A stretch of 6,458 nucleotides of DNA, from positions 1 through 6,458 of the forward strand of contig JAFNXT010000047.1 in the NCBI GenBank assembly GCA_017378975.1, read 5' to 3'. Below are positions 1 through 5,790 of the stretch, piece after piece. Each line of letters opens with the position of its first letter. Within the stretch, counting starts at the first letter, position 1. The position numbers and the translations under genes were made by a program. The DNA is from Oscillospiraceae bacterium. Its GTDB lineage: Bacteria > Bacillota > Clostridia > Oscillospirales > Oscillospiraceae. Under the pieces are notes generated by a model that did not search any database, was not told the DNA's origin, and saw nothing but the letters and a program-made list of their open reading frames with translations.

Positions 1-3
1 CTC

Positions 4-23
4 TTCACTCTTCACTTTTCACT
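4..23. repeat. Three tandem TTCACTN heptamers
   Basis: TTCACT occurs at 4-9, 11-16 and 18-23, giving three seven-base units that differ only in the last base (C, T, A). The array sits at the left edge of the window, directly before a terminator, and may extend outside. It is intergenic. No function is assigned. Confidence 0.5.
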
Positions 24-50
24 AAAACCGCTAGATTTTCTAGCGGTTTT
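24..50. terminator. Bidirectional intrinsic terminator
   Basis: A perfect 12-bp stem (AAAACCGCTAGA at 24-35 with TCTAGCGGTTTT at 39-50) closes a TTT loop. It is flanked by A residues on the left arm and by a T-rich tail (TTTT then CCTGTTTTTA) on the right, so it can work in both directions. It probably ends a rightward gene lying outside the window. Confidence 0.8.
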
Positions 51-151
51 CCTGTTTTTATCCCCTCAATATTCGCTGGATCTTCATGGATGCAAAACAC
101 CGGGACGGCGGATCCGTACGAATCGAAATTGATCCTATCACTCATATTATC

Positions 152-180
152 TTGACACATTTTTTCTTTTCTTCTACAAT
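152..180 (+). promoter_or_regulatory. Strong vegetative promoter of the beta-propeller gene
   Basis: TTGACA (152-157) and TACAAT (175-180) are separated by exactly 17 nt, which is almost full sigma-A consensus. Transcription would start near 187, about 35 nt before the ATG at 221. Because the promoter lies inside the longer open frame that begins at 86, it argues strongly for the downstream start. Confidence 0.85.
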
Positions 181-208
181 ATATGTATTCATTTTTACTA
201 CTTCAACC

Positions 209-213
209 GGAGG
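209..213 (+). promoter_or_regulatory. Ribosome binding site that fixes the start at 221
   Basis: GGAGG lies 7 nt before ATG 221. The in-frame ATG at 86 has no comparable Shine-Dalgarno sequence and lies upstream of the promoter, so 221 is preferred. Confidence 0.85.
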
Positions 214-220
214 AAATATT

Positions 221-1201
221 ATGAAGAAAACTGATCCTGAAAAGATCAAAGGTAGCCTCTATATTTACCGCAACGGCGAATATGTGGTTCTTTCAGGAAC
301 GAAGCTATACATTTTCAAAACCGATGGCAGTCTGGTAGCTTGCAGAAACGATTTGCGTTATGCAGGCAGGATCACGTTCCTTTCGGGAAACAGAATGCTT
401 TTGTGTAGCAGTAAAGCAGTTTTTCACATGATCGATCTATGTAGTGGCAGCGATATCTGGATTACTCCGTACGTTAAGCATGATCTGAACGTCCATGAAT
501 TGGCAATTTCCCCGGACGAGGCCTTTGCATATACCTATGACGAGTACAAGGGCATGAACTTTATCAGTCGACTCTTCCTGACAACTCAGGAACATGAAGT
601 GGATGCGCAAGATATGTACATGGACGTTGGTGCGACGCGTGGGATTTTCTGTGACTCAGATGGAGTTCCGTGTTTACTCAAAACCCTCAGAGAAACTATT
701 GGTGGAAAGAACGTCGATCAGAACGGTGTTCGAATTCACGATTTTGATGGCATTGCTCCCGGTGGCACCACTACATGGAAGGCAAAATGGTCCTTTGATA
801 ATCGAACCTCCATATCTTTTTGGGGCAGCACCAACCGCATTTTAACCAACGATCTGTGTATTTACGATCTGGTCACCGGCACTTTAACGCCCCTTTTAGT
901 GCCGGAGACCTACAACCACCTGCCACAGCAGACAATTTGCGGCTGCTGGTTCGATTCCTCCGGGCGATACCTGTGTCTTAAGTATCAGACAGGAAATGTG
1001 ATCGTCGACACACAAACCCGCAACATAGCCGCACAGTATGCCGCAGATTACACGCGGGGCTGTCTGATCGGTAACGAGTATTGGATCTGCGTTAACGATC
1101 GAGTCTGCCGCAAACCGTTCCCGGCCTACGAGGAAATTCCACCCGTAAAGCATACGGCCAATATGGACTGGTATTTTGCCAAGCATCCGGAGCAGTGGTA
1201 A
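221..1201 (+). CDS. Hypothetical protein, beta-propeller-like (WD40/PQQ-type repeats)
   Basis: 326 residues, not recognised as any named family. The start at 221 is chosen from the GGAGG site and from the consensus promoter at 152-180. The sequence is a succession of short beta-strand units of propeller type. Examples are KLYIFKTDGSLVA (about residues 28-40), MIDLCSGSDIW (60-70), LAISPDEAFAYTYDE (95-108), LCIYDLVTGTLTPLL (212-226), CWFDSSGRYLCLKYQTGNVIVDTQTR (242-267, split here by turns) and CLIGNEYWICVNDRVCRKP (281-299). Phrases such as 'SPDE.' and 'DSSGRYL' are typical of WD40/TolB-like blades. There is no signal peptide, membrane helix or lipobox, so it is probably cytoplasmic. It is transcribed alone, between its own promoter and terminator. 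Codon use is visibly more AT-rich and mixed than in the genes downstream, consistent with lower expression or a different origin. The fold is inferred and the function unknown. Confidence 0.85.
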   Translation: MKKTDPEKIKGSLYIYRNGEYVVLSGTKLYIFKTDGSLVACRNDLRYAGRITFLSGNRMLLCSSKAVFHMIDLCSGSDIWITPYVKHDLNVHELAISPDEAFAYTYDEYKGMNFISRLFLTTQEHEVDAQDMYMDVGATRGIFCDSDGVPCLLKTLRETIGGKNVDQNGVRIHDFDGIAPGGTTTWKAKWSFDNRTSISFWGSTNRILTNDLCIYDLVTGTLTPLLVPETYNHLPQQTICGCWFDSSGRYLCLKYQTGNVIVDTQTRNIAAQYAADYTRGCLIGNEYWICVNDRVCRKPFPAYEEIPPVKHTANMDWYFAKHPEQW

Positions 1202-1237
1202 TTGAATGCACAATATACATTAGCTTCAATACCGCCC

Positions 1238-1270
1238 AAAGTCCTGAATGCGAAAGCGTTCAGGACTTTT
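1238..1270 (+). terminator. Intrinsic terminator of the beta-propeller gene
   Basis: A 14-bp stem (1238-1251 with 1256-1269, one G-T pair) is capped by a GAAA tetraloop and ends in TTTT followed by GTAT. It lies 37 nt after the stop codon and isolates the upstream gene from the next one. Confidence 0.85.
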
Positions 1271-1313
1271 GTATAGCAACAGGTAATAGTGGATAAGTGA
1301 TTTGCCCCCCTTC

Positions 1314-1342
1314 TTTGCACGAGAGCGATCTGGTGGTATGAT
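1314..1342 (+). promoter_or_regulatory. Putative extended -10 promoter of the membrane protein gene
   Basis: TATGAT at 1337-1342 is preceded by TGG (1334-1336), forming an extended -10 element. A weak -35 (TTTGCA, 1314-1319, 17-nt spacer) lies upstream. The predicted start of transcription is near 1349, about 36 nt before the ATG at 1385. Confidence 0.55.
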
Positions 1343-1384
1343 GTTGGAAACGATCCGGTGTGGCTGGGGTAGGGAGGTCCATCG

Positions 1385-1738
1385 ATGGACAAAGGAAGAA
1401 AACGGTTCGACTATTTCGTGATCATCCTGCTTTCGGTCATCGTCTTCGCCATCGCCGGTTGGCTGGCCGGCAGTATCGTGGCCGCTGACCTGGGGCTGGT
1501 GAAGCTGTTGTGGTTCCTGGGACTGCTGATGTTCCTGAGCACCGTCACAGGCGGCGGAACGGTCATTGACAGATCCATCAAGCGGAATATGCGACCCACA
1601 TCGGTGATCTGCGAGGATGGCAGTTATGTCCGTGTGGACAGCTATACGCAGGGGCTTTATGTGGGCGATGACTTCATCGTGGCCGAGGGCAGCGATCCCA
1701 TGGTCGGTGAAAGCGGACAGGTCTACAGGAAGTACTGA
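1385..1738 (+). CDS. Small membrane protein with two transmembrane helices, unknown family
   Basis: 117 residues. AGGGAGG at 1371-1377 lies 7 nt before the ATG. The N-terminus is basic (MDKGRKRF). Two hydrophobic helices follow, at about residues 10-33 (YFVIILLSVIVFAIAGWLAG and on) and 38-56 (LVKLLWFLGLLMFLSTVTG). A short acidic turn (AADLG) joins them. By the positive-inside rule both ends should be cytoplasmic. The remaining 60 residues look like a small beta-rich domain (CEDGSYVRVDSY, GLYVGDDFIVAEG) and end in basic RKY. No family or catalytic motif is recognised. It has its own promoter and no clear terminator after it, so some read-through into the YbjN-like gene is possible. Coding is supported by the good ribosome binding site, sensible protein pattern and third-position GC bias. 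The function is unknown. Confidence 0.8.
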   Translation: MDKGRKRFDYFVIILLSVIVFAIAGWLAGSIVAADLGLVKLLWFLGLLMFLSTVTGGGTVIDRSIKRNMRPTSVICEDGSYVRVDSYTQGLYVGDDFIVAEGSDPMVGESGQVYRKY

Positions 1739-1823
1739 GACGGATGCCACAATGCCTTCATTACCAGCACAAGGAGGGTCAGCGGTAAGGCTGTTTTCCC
1801 TGCTGATGTGCGATCTGCACAGA

Positions 1824-1878
1824 ATATCACGGTCTGCTTGGTCGATCATTATTGACAAATGCCATCATCCCGTGATAT
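1824..1878. repeat. Perfect 9-bp inverted repeat flanking the -35 of the YbjN-like gene
   Basis: ATATCACGG at 1824-1832 and its exact reverse complement CCGTGATAT at 1870-1878 are 46 bp apart, left edge to left edge. One arm lies upstream of the -35 and the other overlaps the -10. The right arm also forms part of the 8-bp palindrome TGATATCA (1873-1880). It could be a two-site operator, or could occur by chance. Confidence 0.4.
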
Positions 1879-1881
1879 CAT
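1852..1881 (+). promoter_or_regulatory. Strong promoter of the YbjN-like/protease unit
   Basis: A perfect TTGACA (1852-1857) is followed after 18 nt by TATCAT (1876-1881), which carries a TGA extension (1873-1875) and so is an extended -10. Transcription should begin near 1888, giving a leader of about 24 nt that contains the AAGGAGGT site. Confidence 0.8.
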
Positions 1882-1911
1882 ATATCCAACCAAATCAAGG
1901 AGGTCACTACT

Positions 1912-2319
1912 ATGCTCAACACCTGCGCCAGCAAATTCGCTAAGTTCCTGGAGGCCAAGAACCTGAACTTCCGTTCCGGCACCGACAGCGACGGCGATTC
2001 CGTCATCGAGTTCCCCTATCAGGGCAAGGTCACCAAGATCTTCTTCACCGGCAAGGAGGGCACCTACCTGTCCATGTATCTGGTCTTCGAGCGTGTTCCT
2101 GCCAACAAGGTCACTGACCTGATCATCGGCTGCAACGAGCTGAACTGCCGCTACAAGTGGGTCACGTTCTATGTCGACAAGGACAACGATGTGGTCCTGC
2201 ACGACGATGCCATCCTGTCTGTGGACAACTGCTGTGAGGAAGCCTTCGAGCTGCTGCTTCGGATGGTCAAGATCGGCGATGACGTGAAGCCTCAGATCAT
2301 GAAGTGGATCTACGCGTAA
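1912..2319 (+). CDS. YbjN-like small protein (possible chaperone/adaptor fold)
   Basis: 135 residues. AAGGAGGT at 1897-1904, full anti-Shine-Dalgarno match, lies 7 nt before the ATG. The layout resembles the YbjN family: an N-terminal helix (about 4-17, TCASKFAKFLEAKN), antiparallel strands (31-60), then a segment around residues 74-102 (CNELNCRYKWVTFYVD, then DNDVVLHDDAIL) that matches the family's N-x-x-N...W/Y-x-x-F-x-V-D pattern, and a C-terminal helix (107-121). YbjN proteins share a fold with type III secretion chaperones and are of poorly known function. The assignment is by pattern only. Codon choice is extreme: all nine Phe codons are TTC, all eight Ile ATC and all eight Asn AAC. With the strong promoter and ribosome binding site, this points to abundant expression. 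No signal peptide or membrane segment is present, so it should be cytoplasmic. It lies 61 nt upstream of the large protease gene and is probably co-transcribed with it, so an adaptor, regulator or substrate role is conceivable but unproven. Confidence 0.85.
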   Translation: MLNTCASKFAKFLEAKNLNFRSGTDSDGDSVIEFPYQGKVTKIFFTGKEGTYLSMYLVFERVPANKVTDLIIGCNELNCRYKWVTFYVDKDNDVVLHDDAILSVDNCCEEAFELLLRMVKIGDDVKPQIMKWIYA

Positions 2320-2333
2320 ATGTACGATCGGTC

Positions 2334-2357
2334 ACAGAGGGGCGAAAGCCCCTCTGT
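2334..2357 (+). terminator. Intergenic hairpin, probable attenuator or partial terminator
   Basis: A perfect 10-bp GC-rich stem (ACAGAGGGGC 2334-2343, GCCCCTCTGT 2348-2357) closes a GAAA tetraloop. The following sequence, TCCATTATATCG, has only a poor T-tract, so termination should be incomplete. It begins 14 nt after the YbjN-like stop. It may lower protease expression relative to the first gene, or stabilise the upstream transcript end. Confidence 0.6.
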
Positions 2358-2380
2358 TCCATTATATCGAGGAGTAAGCC

Positions 2381-5300
2381 ATGAATATTTACAAGATATC
2401 CTTTTTGTTCCGGTCCCCCTCCGTCAAGTGGGACTATAAAGATGCCAAGGGGACCGAGCTGGCCGATGATCTGGCCGCCGCAGTCACCAAAGCGGTGGAG
2501 CCTTCCAAAGCGGTCCGCCGTGACAAGGGCAGCTTCCAGCTCCATTTCTATGTGGCTTCCGATCACAGCGCAGAGCAGTATAAGGCCCTGATGGACCGGC
2601 TCCTGCAGGAGCTGGTGTCGGATGACGGCATCCGCAAGAAGATCATCGTTTCCATCACGGAGCCTGATGGCAACGAGCTGAAGGATCTGCGTCAGGCGGT
2701 GGATCCGCAGGAGAACGAGGCCTTCTGGCAGGCGGTGGACCGTGCCCCCAGAGAGGAGAAGAAACCGCTGGCCAAGCCCGATGCCAAGCCCATCAGTCAG
2801 GTGCTGGAGAAGGCGGCGGAGGGACTGGCTCCCGTGGAGCAGGAGGCTCCGGCGGAGGTGCCGGAGGAGCCGGTGCCCTTGTCTGCCCATGCGCAGAACA
2901 TCCAGGCCCTCAGAGAAGGGCTCCTTTCCAAGATCCGGGGCCAGCGTCACGCTGTGGATGAGGTGGTCCAGACTGTTTTCGAGACCCAGATGTTCTCCGC
3001 TTTGGATCCGGAGCGGAAGGGACCTCTGGCCACCTTCCTGTTCACCGGTCCCTCCGGCGTGGGCAAGACCTATCTTGCCGGTCTGTGCGGCAAGCTGTTG
3101 GGCCGTGAGATGCTGGTGGTGGATATGAGCGAGTACTCTGACAATCTGGCCAATCTCAAGTTCAACGGTGAACACGGACAGCCTGCGGTGGTCACGGACT
3201 TCGTGCGGAAGAACCCCAAGGGCATCATCGTTTTCGATGAGGTGGAGAAGGCCCATATCAATACCATCCATCTGTTCCTGCAGATCCTGGATGGGGCCCG
3301 TCTCATGGACCATAAGATCGGCAGGGAAGTGTCCTTCAAGGATAATATCATCATCATGACCACCAATGCCGGCAAGGCCCTTTATGAGGATGCCACGGTC
3401 TGCGACCTTTCCGCCACCCCCAGAGCGGTGATCCTGGATGCCCTGCGGAAGGATATGAACGAGCAGACCAGACAGCCCTTCTTCCCGGAGTGTATCACCA
3501 CCCGGATGGCCAACGGTCATGTGATCCTGTTCAACCATCTGGAGCCTTACGCTCTGCTCCAGATCGTCCGTGATGAGATCGCGCTCCAGATGGAGCTGTT
3601 CGAGAAGTCCTCCGGCATCAAGGTCAATTACGATCCGGTGTCCCTGTCGGCGCTGGTGCTGTACCACGGCGGCGGCGTGTCCGATGCCCGGACCCTTCGG
3701 GGATTGGCCCGGAGCGTGGTGGTCCGTGAGCTGCAGGAGATCGTCATGCAGCTTCTGTCCATGGGTACCGACCGGGTGGACAGCCTGAAGGACATCACCA
3801 TCACCATCGACACCAGAGAGCATCCTGAGGTCCGTGGCCTGTTCTCCAGCCAGGATCAGATGCGGGTGGCGGTGCTGACGGAGCGTCCGGCGGCCTGTTT
3901 CACCTCCGGCGACCCTGCCCTCCAGACGGATTTCGAGGTGTTCAGCGACGCGCAGGCCTTCAAGCGTCGGGTCCGGGGCGTGACGGATTATGTGTTGATC
4001 GATCCTCTGTGCGGTGCCCGTGAGACCGATCGTTTGCCCAATGACGTGGAGGATCTGGACTCCGTGGGCATGGAGATGTTCGACTATGTCCGGGAGTTCG
4101 CGCCGGAGGTGCCGGTGTACATCCTGGACACCACCGGTGGCATCCGTTCCTTCGAGACTCTGCTGGCCCGTGGCGGCAGAGGGGTGATCCGTGTGGACCG
4201 GGCCGCTGAGGAGACCATGAAGCAGACCCTCCAGCAGCTCTCTTTCAGTGCGCTGGTGAACAACGCGGTGTATTCTCTGGGGCGGTCCGGAAAGTTCCTG
4301 AGCTTCAACTGTGCCCAGTACATCATCGATGAGAGCTGTGCGGTGGTGGCCTTCGAGAAGCTGAAGCTCAAGAGCGCTCCGCAGGCCGGTGATGGCACCG
4401 TGATCGCCAGAAAGGGCGAGAACAATGATCTGAAATTCAAGGACGTGGTGGGCTGTCGGTCCGCCAAGGAAGCATTGGCCGATTACCGTGATATGCTGGA
4501 GGATCCCCGGAAGACGGCCCTGAAGGGCAAGAAGATGCCCAAGGGCGTCCTGCTCTACGGTCCTCCCGGTACCGGTAAGACCATGCTGGCCAAGGCCATG
4601 GCCAATGAGTGCAAGGCTACTTTCATCCCCACCTCCGCCACCACCTTCTTCGGACCTCTGGTGGGACAGACCGAGAGCAATATCCGGGAGCTGTTCAGGA
4701 AGGCCCGGCGCTACGCTCCTTCGATCATCTTCATCGATGAGGTGGATGCCATCGGACGGGTCCGGACGGGCTCCGTGGGCAGTACCCACAATGAGGATGC
4801 GCTGAACACCTTCCTGGCGGAGATGGATGGGTTCGTTTCCGATGAGCGGCGGCCTGTGTTCATTTTGGCCGCTACCAATTACGGCCTGGAAGGGGATGGG
4901 GGCAGAGTCCTGGATCCCGCCTTCGTCCGCCGGTTCGACCGGAAGATCCTGATCCCCTTGCCGGACATCGATGACCGGTATGCCCTGCTGGAGATGAGCC
5001 TGAAGCGGCATGGGATCCATTTCGGAGCGGATCATGAGAAGGTCCTGAAGAACATGGCCAAGCGCTCCAGCGGTATGAACAATGCGGATCTGGAGATGAT
5101 CAATGCCAACTATGCCCGGTTGCTGGGGGAGAAGGAGCCTGACGGTGTTGGGTATATGGATTCGCTGGATGCCTACCGCTTCGGTGATATCAACAAGATG
5201 GATCCGGACCATCTGCGCCAGACGGCCTGTCATGAGGCAGGTCATGCGCTGGTGTGCCGTCTGTGCGGTGTCACGCCGTCCTTCCTGACGGTGGTGTCCC

Positions 5301-5704
5301 GGGGCGGCTACGGCGGTTTCATGGAGAGCGCCGGGGAGAAGCAGTCGGGCACCTATACCTATCAGGAGCTGATGGATCGGGTGTGCCGCTGTCTGGCTGG
5401 TCGGGTGGCTGAGATCGAGGTCTATGGCGAGGAGTCCGGTACCAACACCGGTGCCAGCTCGGATCTGAAGCAGGCCCGGTATTTCATGAAGGTCAGCCTC
5501 AATGACTATGCCATGGGCGAGAAGCTCTACGCCCGGTGGACCCAGGAGGAGCTGGAACAGCAGATGCGTCTGCAGTATCAGCGCACCGTGGATATGATCC
5601 GTCAGAACCGGGGGGCATTGGACGCTCTGACCGACCGGTTGGTCCGGCACAAGAGCATGGATCAGACCCAGCTGGAGGAGTTCTTCACGGAAGTGGGGAT
5701 CTGA
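2381..5704 (+). CDS. Soluble dual-AAA+ protease: Clp-class ATPase, receiver-like domain, FtsH AAA+ and M41 peptidase fused
   Basis: 1107 residues; GAGGAG at 2369-2374 is 6 nt before the ATG. Domains in order: (1) residues 1-105, unrecognised alpha/beta domain; (2) 120-172, Pro/Glu/Ala-rich linker; (3) about 174-470, AAA+ of the ClpA/ClpB/HslU class with Walker A GPSGVGKT (223-230), Walker B IIVFDE (282-287) followed by VEKAH, sensor-1 N329, a candidate arginine finger R365 and sensor-2 DAR (435-437); (4) about 494-612, receiver-like fold with Asp541 in the phosphoacceptor position but without the acidic pair and conserved Lys; (5) 613-685, beta-rich connector; (6) about 686-915, FtsH-type AAA with GPPGTGKT (727-734), IIFIDE (782-787), sensor-1 N833 and RRFDR (850-854); (7) about 945-1107, M41 peptidase with zinc motif HEAGH (951-955) and third ligand D1028 in GASSDLK. 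All catalytic residues are present, so ATP-dependent proteolysis is expected. There is no hydrophobic segment, whereas canonical FtsH has two N-terminal membrane helices, so this should be cytoplasmic. Domain calls are by motif; substrates are unknown. It is probably co-transcribed with the YbjN-like gene. Confidence 0.93.
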   Translation: MNIYKISFLFRSPSVKWDYKDAKGTELADDLAAAVTKAVEPSKAVRRDKGSFQLHFYVASDHSAEQYKALMDRLLQELVSDDGIRKKIIVSITEPDGNELKDLRQAVDPQENEAFWQAVDRAPREEKKPLAKPDAKPISQVLEKAAEGLAPVEQEAPAEVPEEPVPLSAHAQNIQALREGLLSKIRGQRHAVDEVVQTVFETQMFSALDPERKGPLATFLFTGPSGVGKTYLAGLCGKLLGREMLVVDMSEYSDNLANLKFNGEHGQPAVVTDFVRKNPKGIIVFDEVEKAHINTIHLFLQILDGARLMDHKIGREVSFKDNIIIMTTNAGKALYEDATVCDLSATPRAVILDALRKDMNEQTRQPFFPECITTRMANGHVILFNHLEPYALLQIVRDEIALQMELFEKSSGIKVNYDPVSLSALVLYHGGGVSDARTLRGLARSVVVRELQEIVMQLLSMGTDRVDSLKDITITIDTREHPEVRGLFSSQDQMRVAVLTERPAACFTSGDPALQTDFEVFSDAQAFKRRVRGVTDYVLIDPLCGARETDRLPNDVEDLDSVGMEMFDYVREFAPEVPVYILDTTGGIRSFETLLARGGRGVIRVDRAAEETMKQTLQQLSFSALVNNAVYSLGRSGKFLSFNCAQYIIDESCAVVAFEKLKLKSAPQAGDGTVIARKGENNDLKFKDVVGCRSAKEALADYRDMLEDPRKTALKGKKMPKGVLLYGPPGTGKTMLAKAMANECKATFIPTSATTFFGPLVGQTESNIRELFRKARRYAPSIIFIDEVDAIGRVRTGSVGSTHNEDALNTFLAEMDGFVSDERRPVFILAATNYGLEGDGGRVLDPAFVRRFDRKILIPLPDIDDRYALLEMSLKRHGIHFGADHEKVLKNMAKRSSGMNNADLEMINANYARLLGEKEPDGVGYMDSLDAYRFGDINKMDPDHLRQTACHEAGHALVCRLCGVTPSFLTVVSRGGYGGFMESAGEKQSGTYTYQELMDRVCRCLAGRVAEIEVYGEESGTNTGASSDLKQARYFMKVSLNDYAMGEKLYARWTQEELEQQMRLQYQRTVDMIRQNRGALDALTDRLVRHKSMDQTQLEEFFTEVGI

Positions 5705-5764
5705 TGCGCCATGAGGGCGTGTTGCCAGAACATTGGTCTTGCGAACGATGTCATCAAGTTGATG

Positions 5765-5790
5765 CAGGACGGGGGCTTGCCCCCGTCCTG
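5765..5790 (+). other. Strong hairpin after the protease gene, no T-tract
   Basis: A perfect 11-bp stem, CAGGACGGGGG (5765-5775) with CCCCCGTCCTG (5780-5790), closes a CTTG loop. It is followed by TGATATGG, not by T residues, so it is not a standard intrinsic terminator. It may protect the 3' end of the mRNA or assist the terminator 22 nt further on. Confidence 0.55.

Noticed and set aside
175..187. TACA-ATATA-TGTA dyad over the -10 of the beta-propeller gene as a BlaI/MecI box
   Set aside because: The half-sites are TACA and TGTA, but the spacing is 5 nt instead of the short spacing of known boxes, and the AT-rich -10 region makes such a dyad likely by chance.
86..220. The 45-codon N-terminal extension of the beta-propeller gene from ATG 86
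   Set aside because: A near-consensus promoter lies inside it (152-180), there is no ribosome binding site at 86, and GGAGG sits at the right distance from ATG 221.
1769..1776. AAGGAGGG-like Shine-Dalgarno sequence after the membrane protein gene
   Set aside because: No start codon lies at a useful distance; the nearest ATG is about 30 nt away and opens no convincing frame.
1779..1806. TCAGC...GCTGA hairpin after the membrane protein gene as its terminator
   Set aside because: The stem is only five perfect base pairs with a long loop and no T-tract follows, so it was not called.
1226..1858. A minus-strand open frame of about 210 codons opposite the membrane protein gene
   Set aside because: It runs through a terminator and two plus-strand promoters, shows low-complexity Asp/Gln/His stretches, and is antisense to a gene with good ribosome binding site and clear membrane helices.
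2297..5650. A minus-strand open frame of over 1100 codons antisense to the protease gene
   Set aside because: Its length is explained by the strong codon bias of the plus-strand gene. The translation is rich in His, Gly, Leu and Gln with no recognisable domain, while the plus strand carries all AAA+ and M41 motifs in frame.
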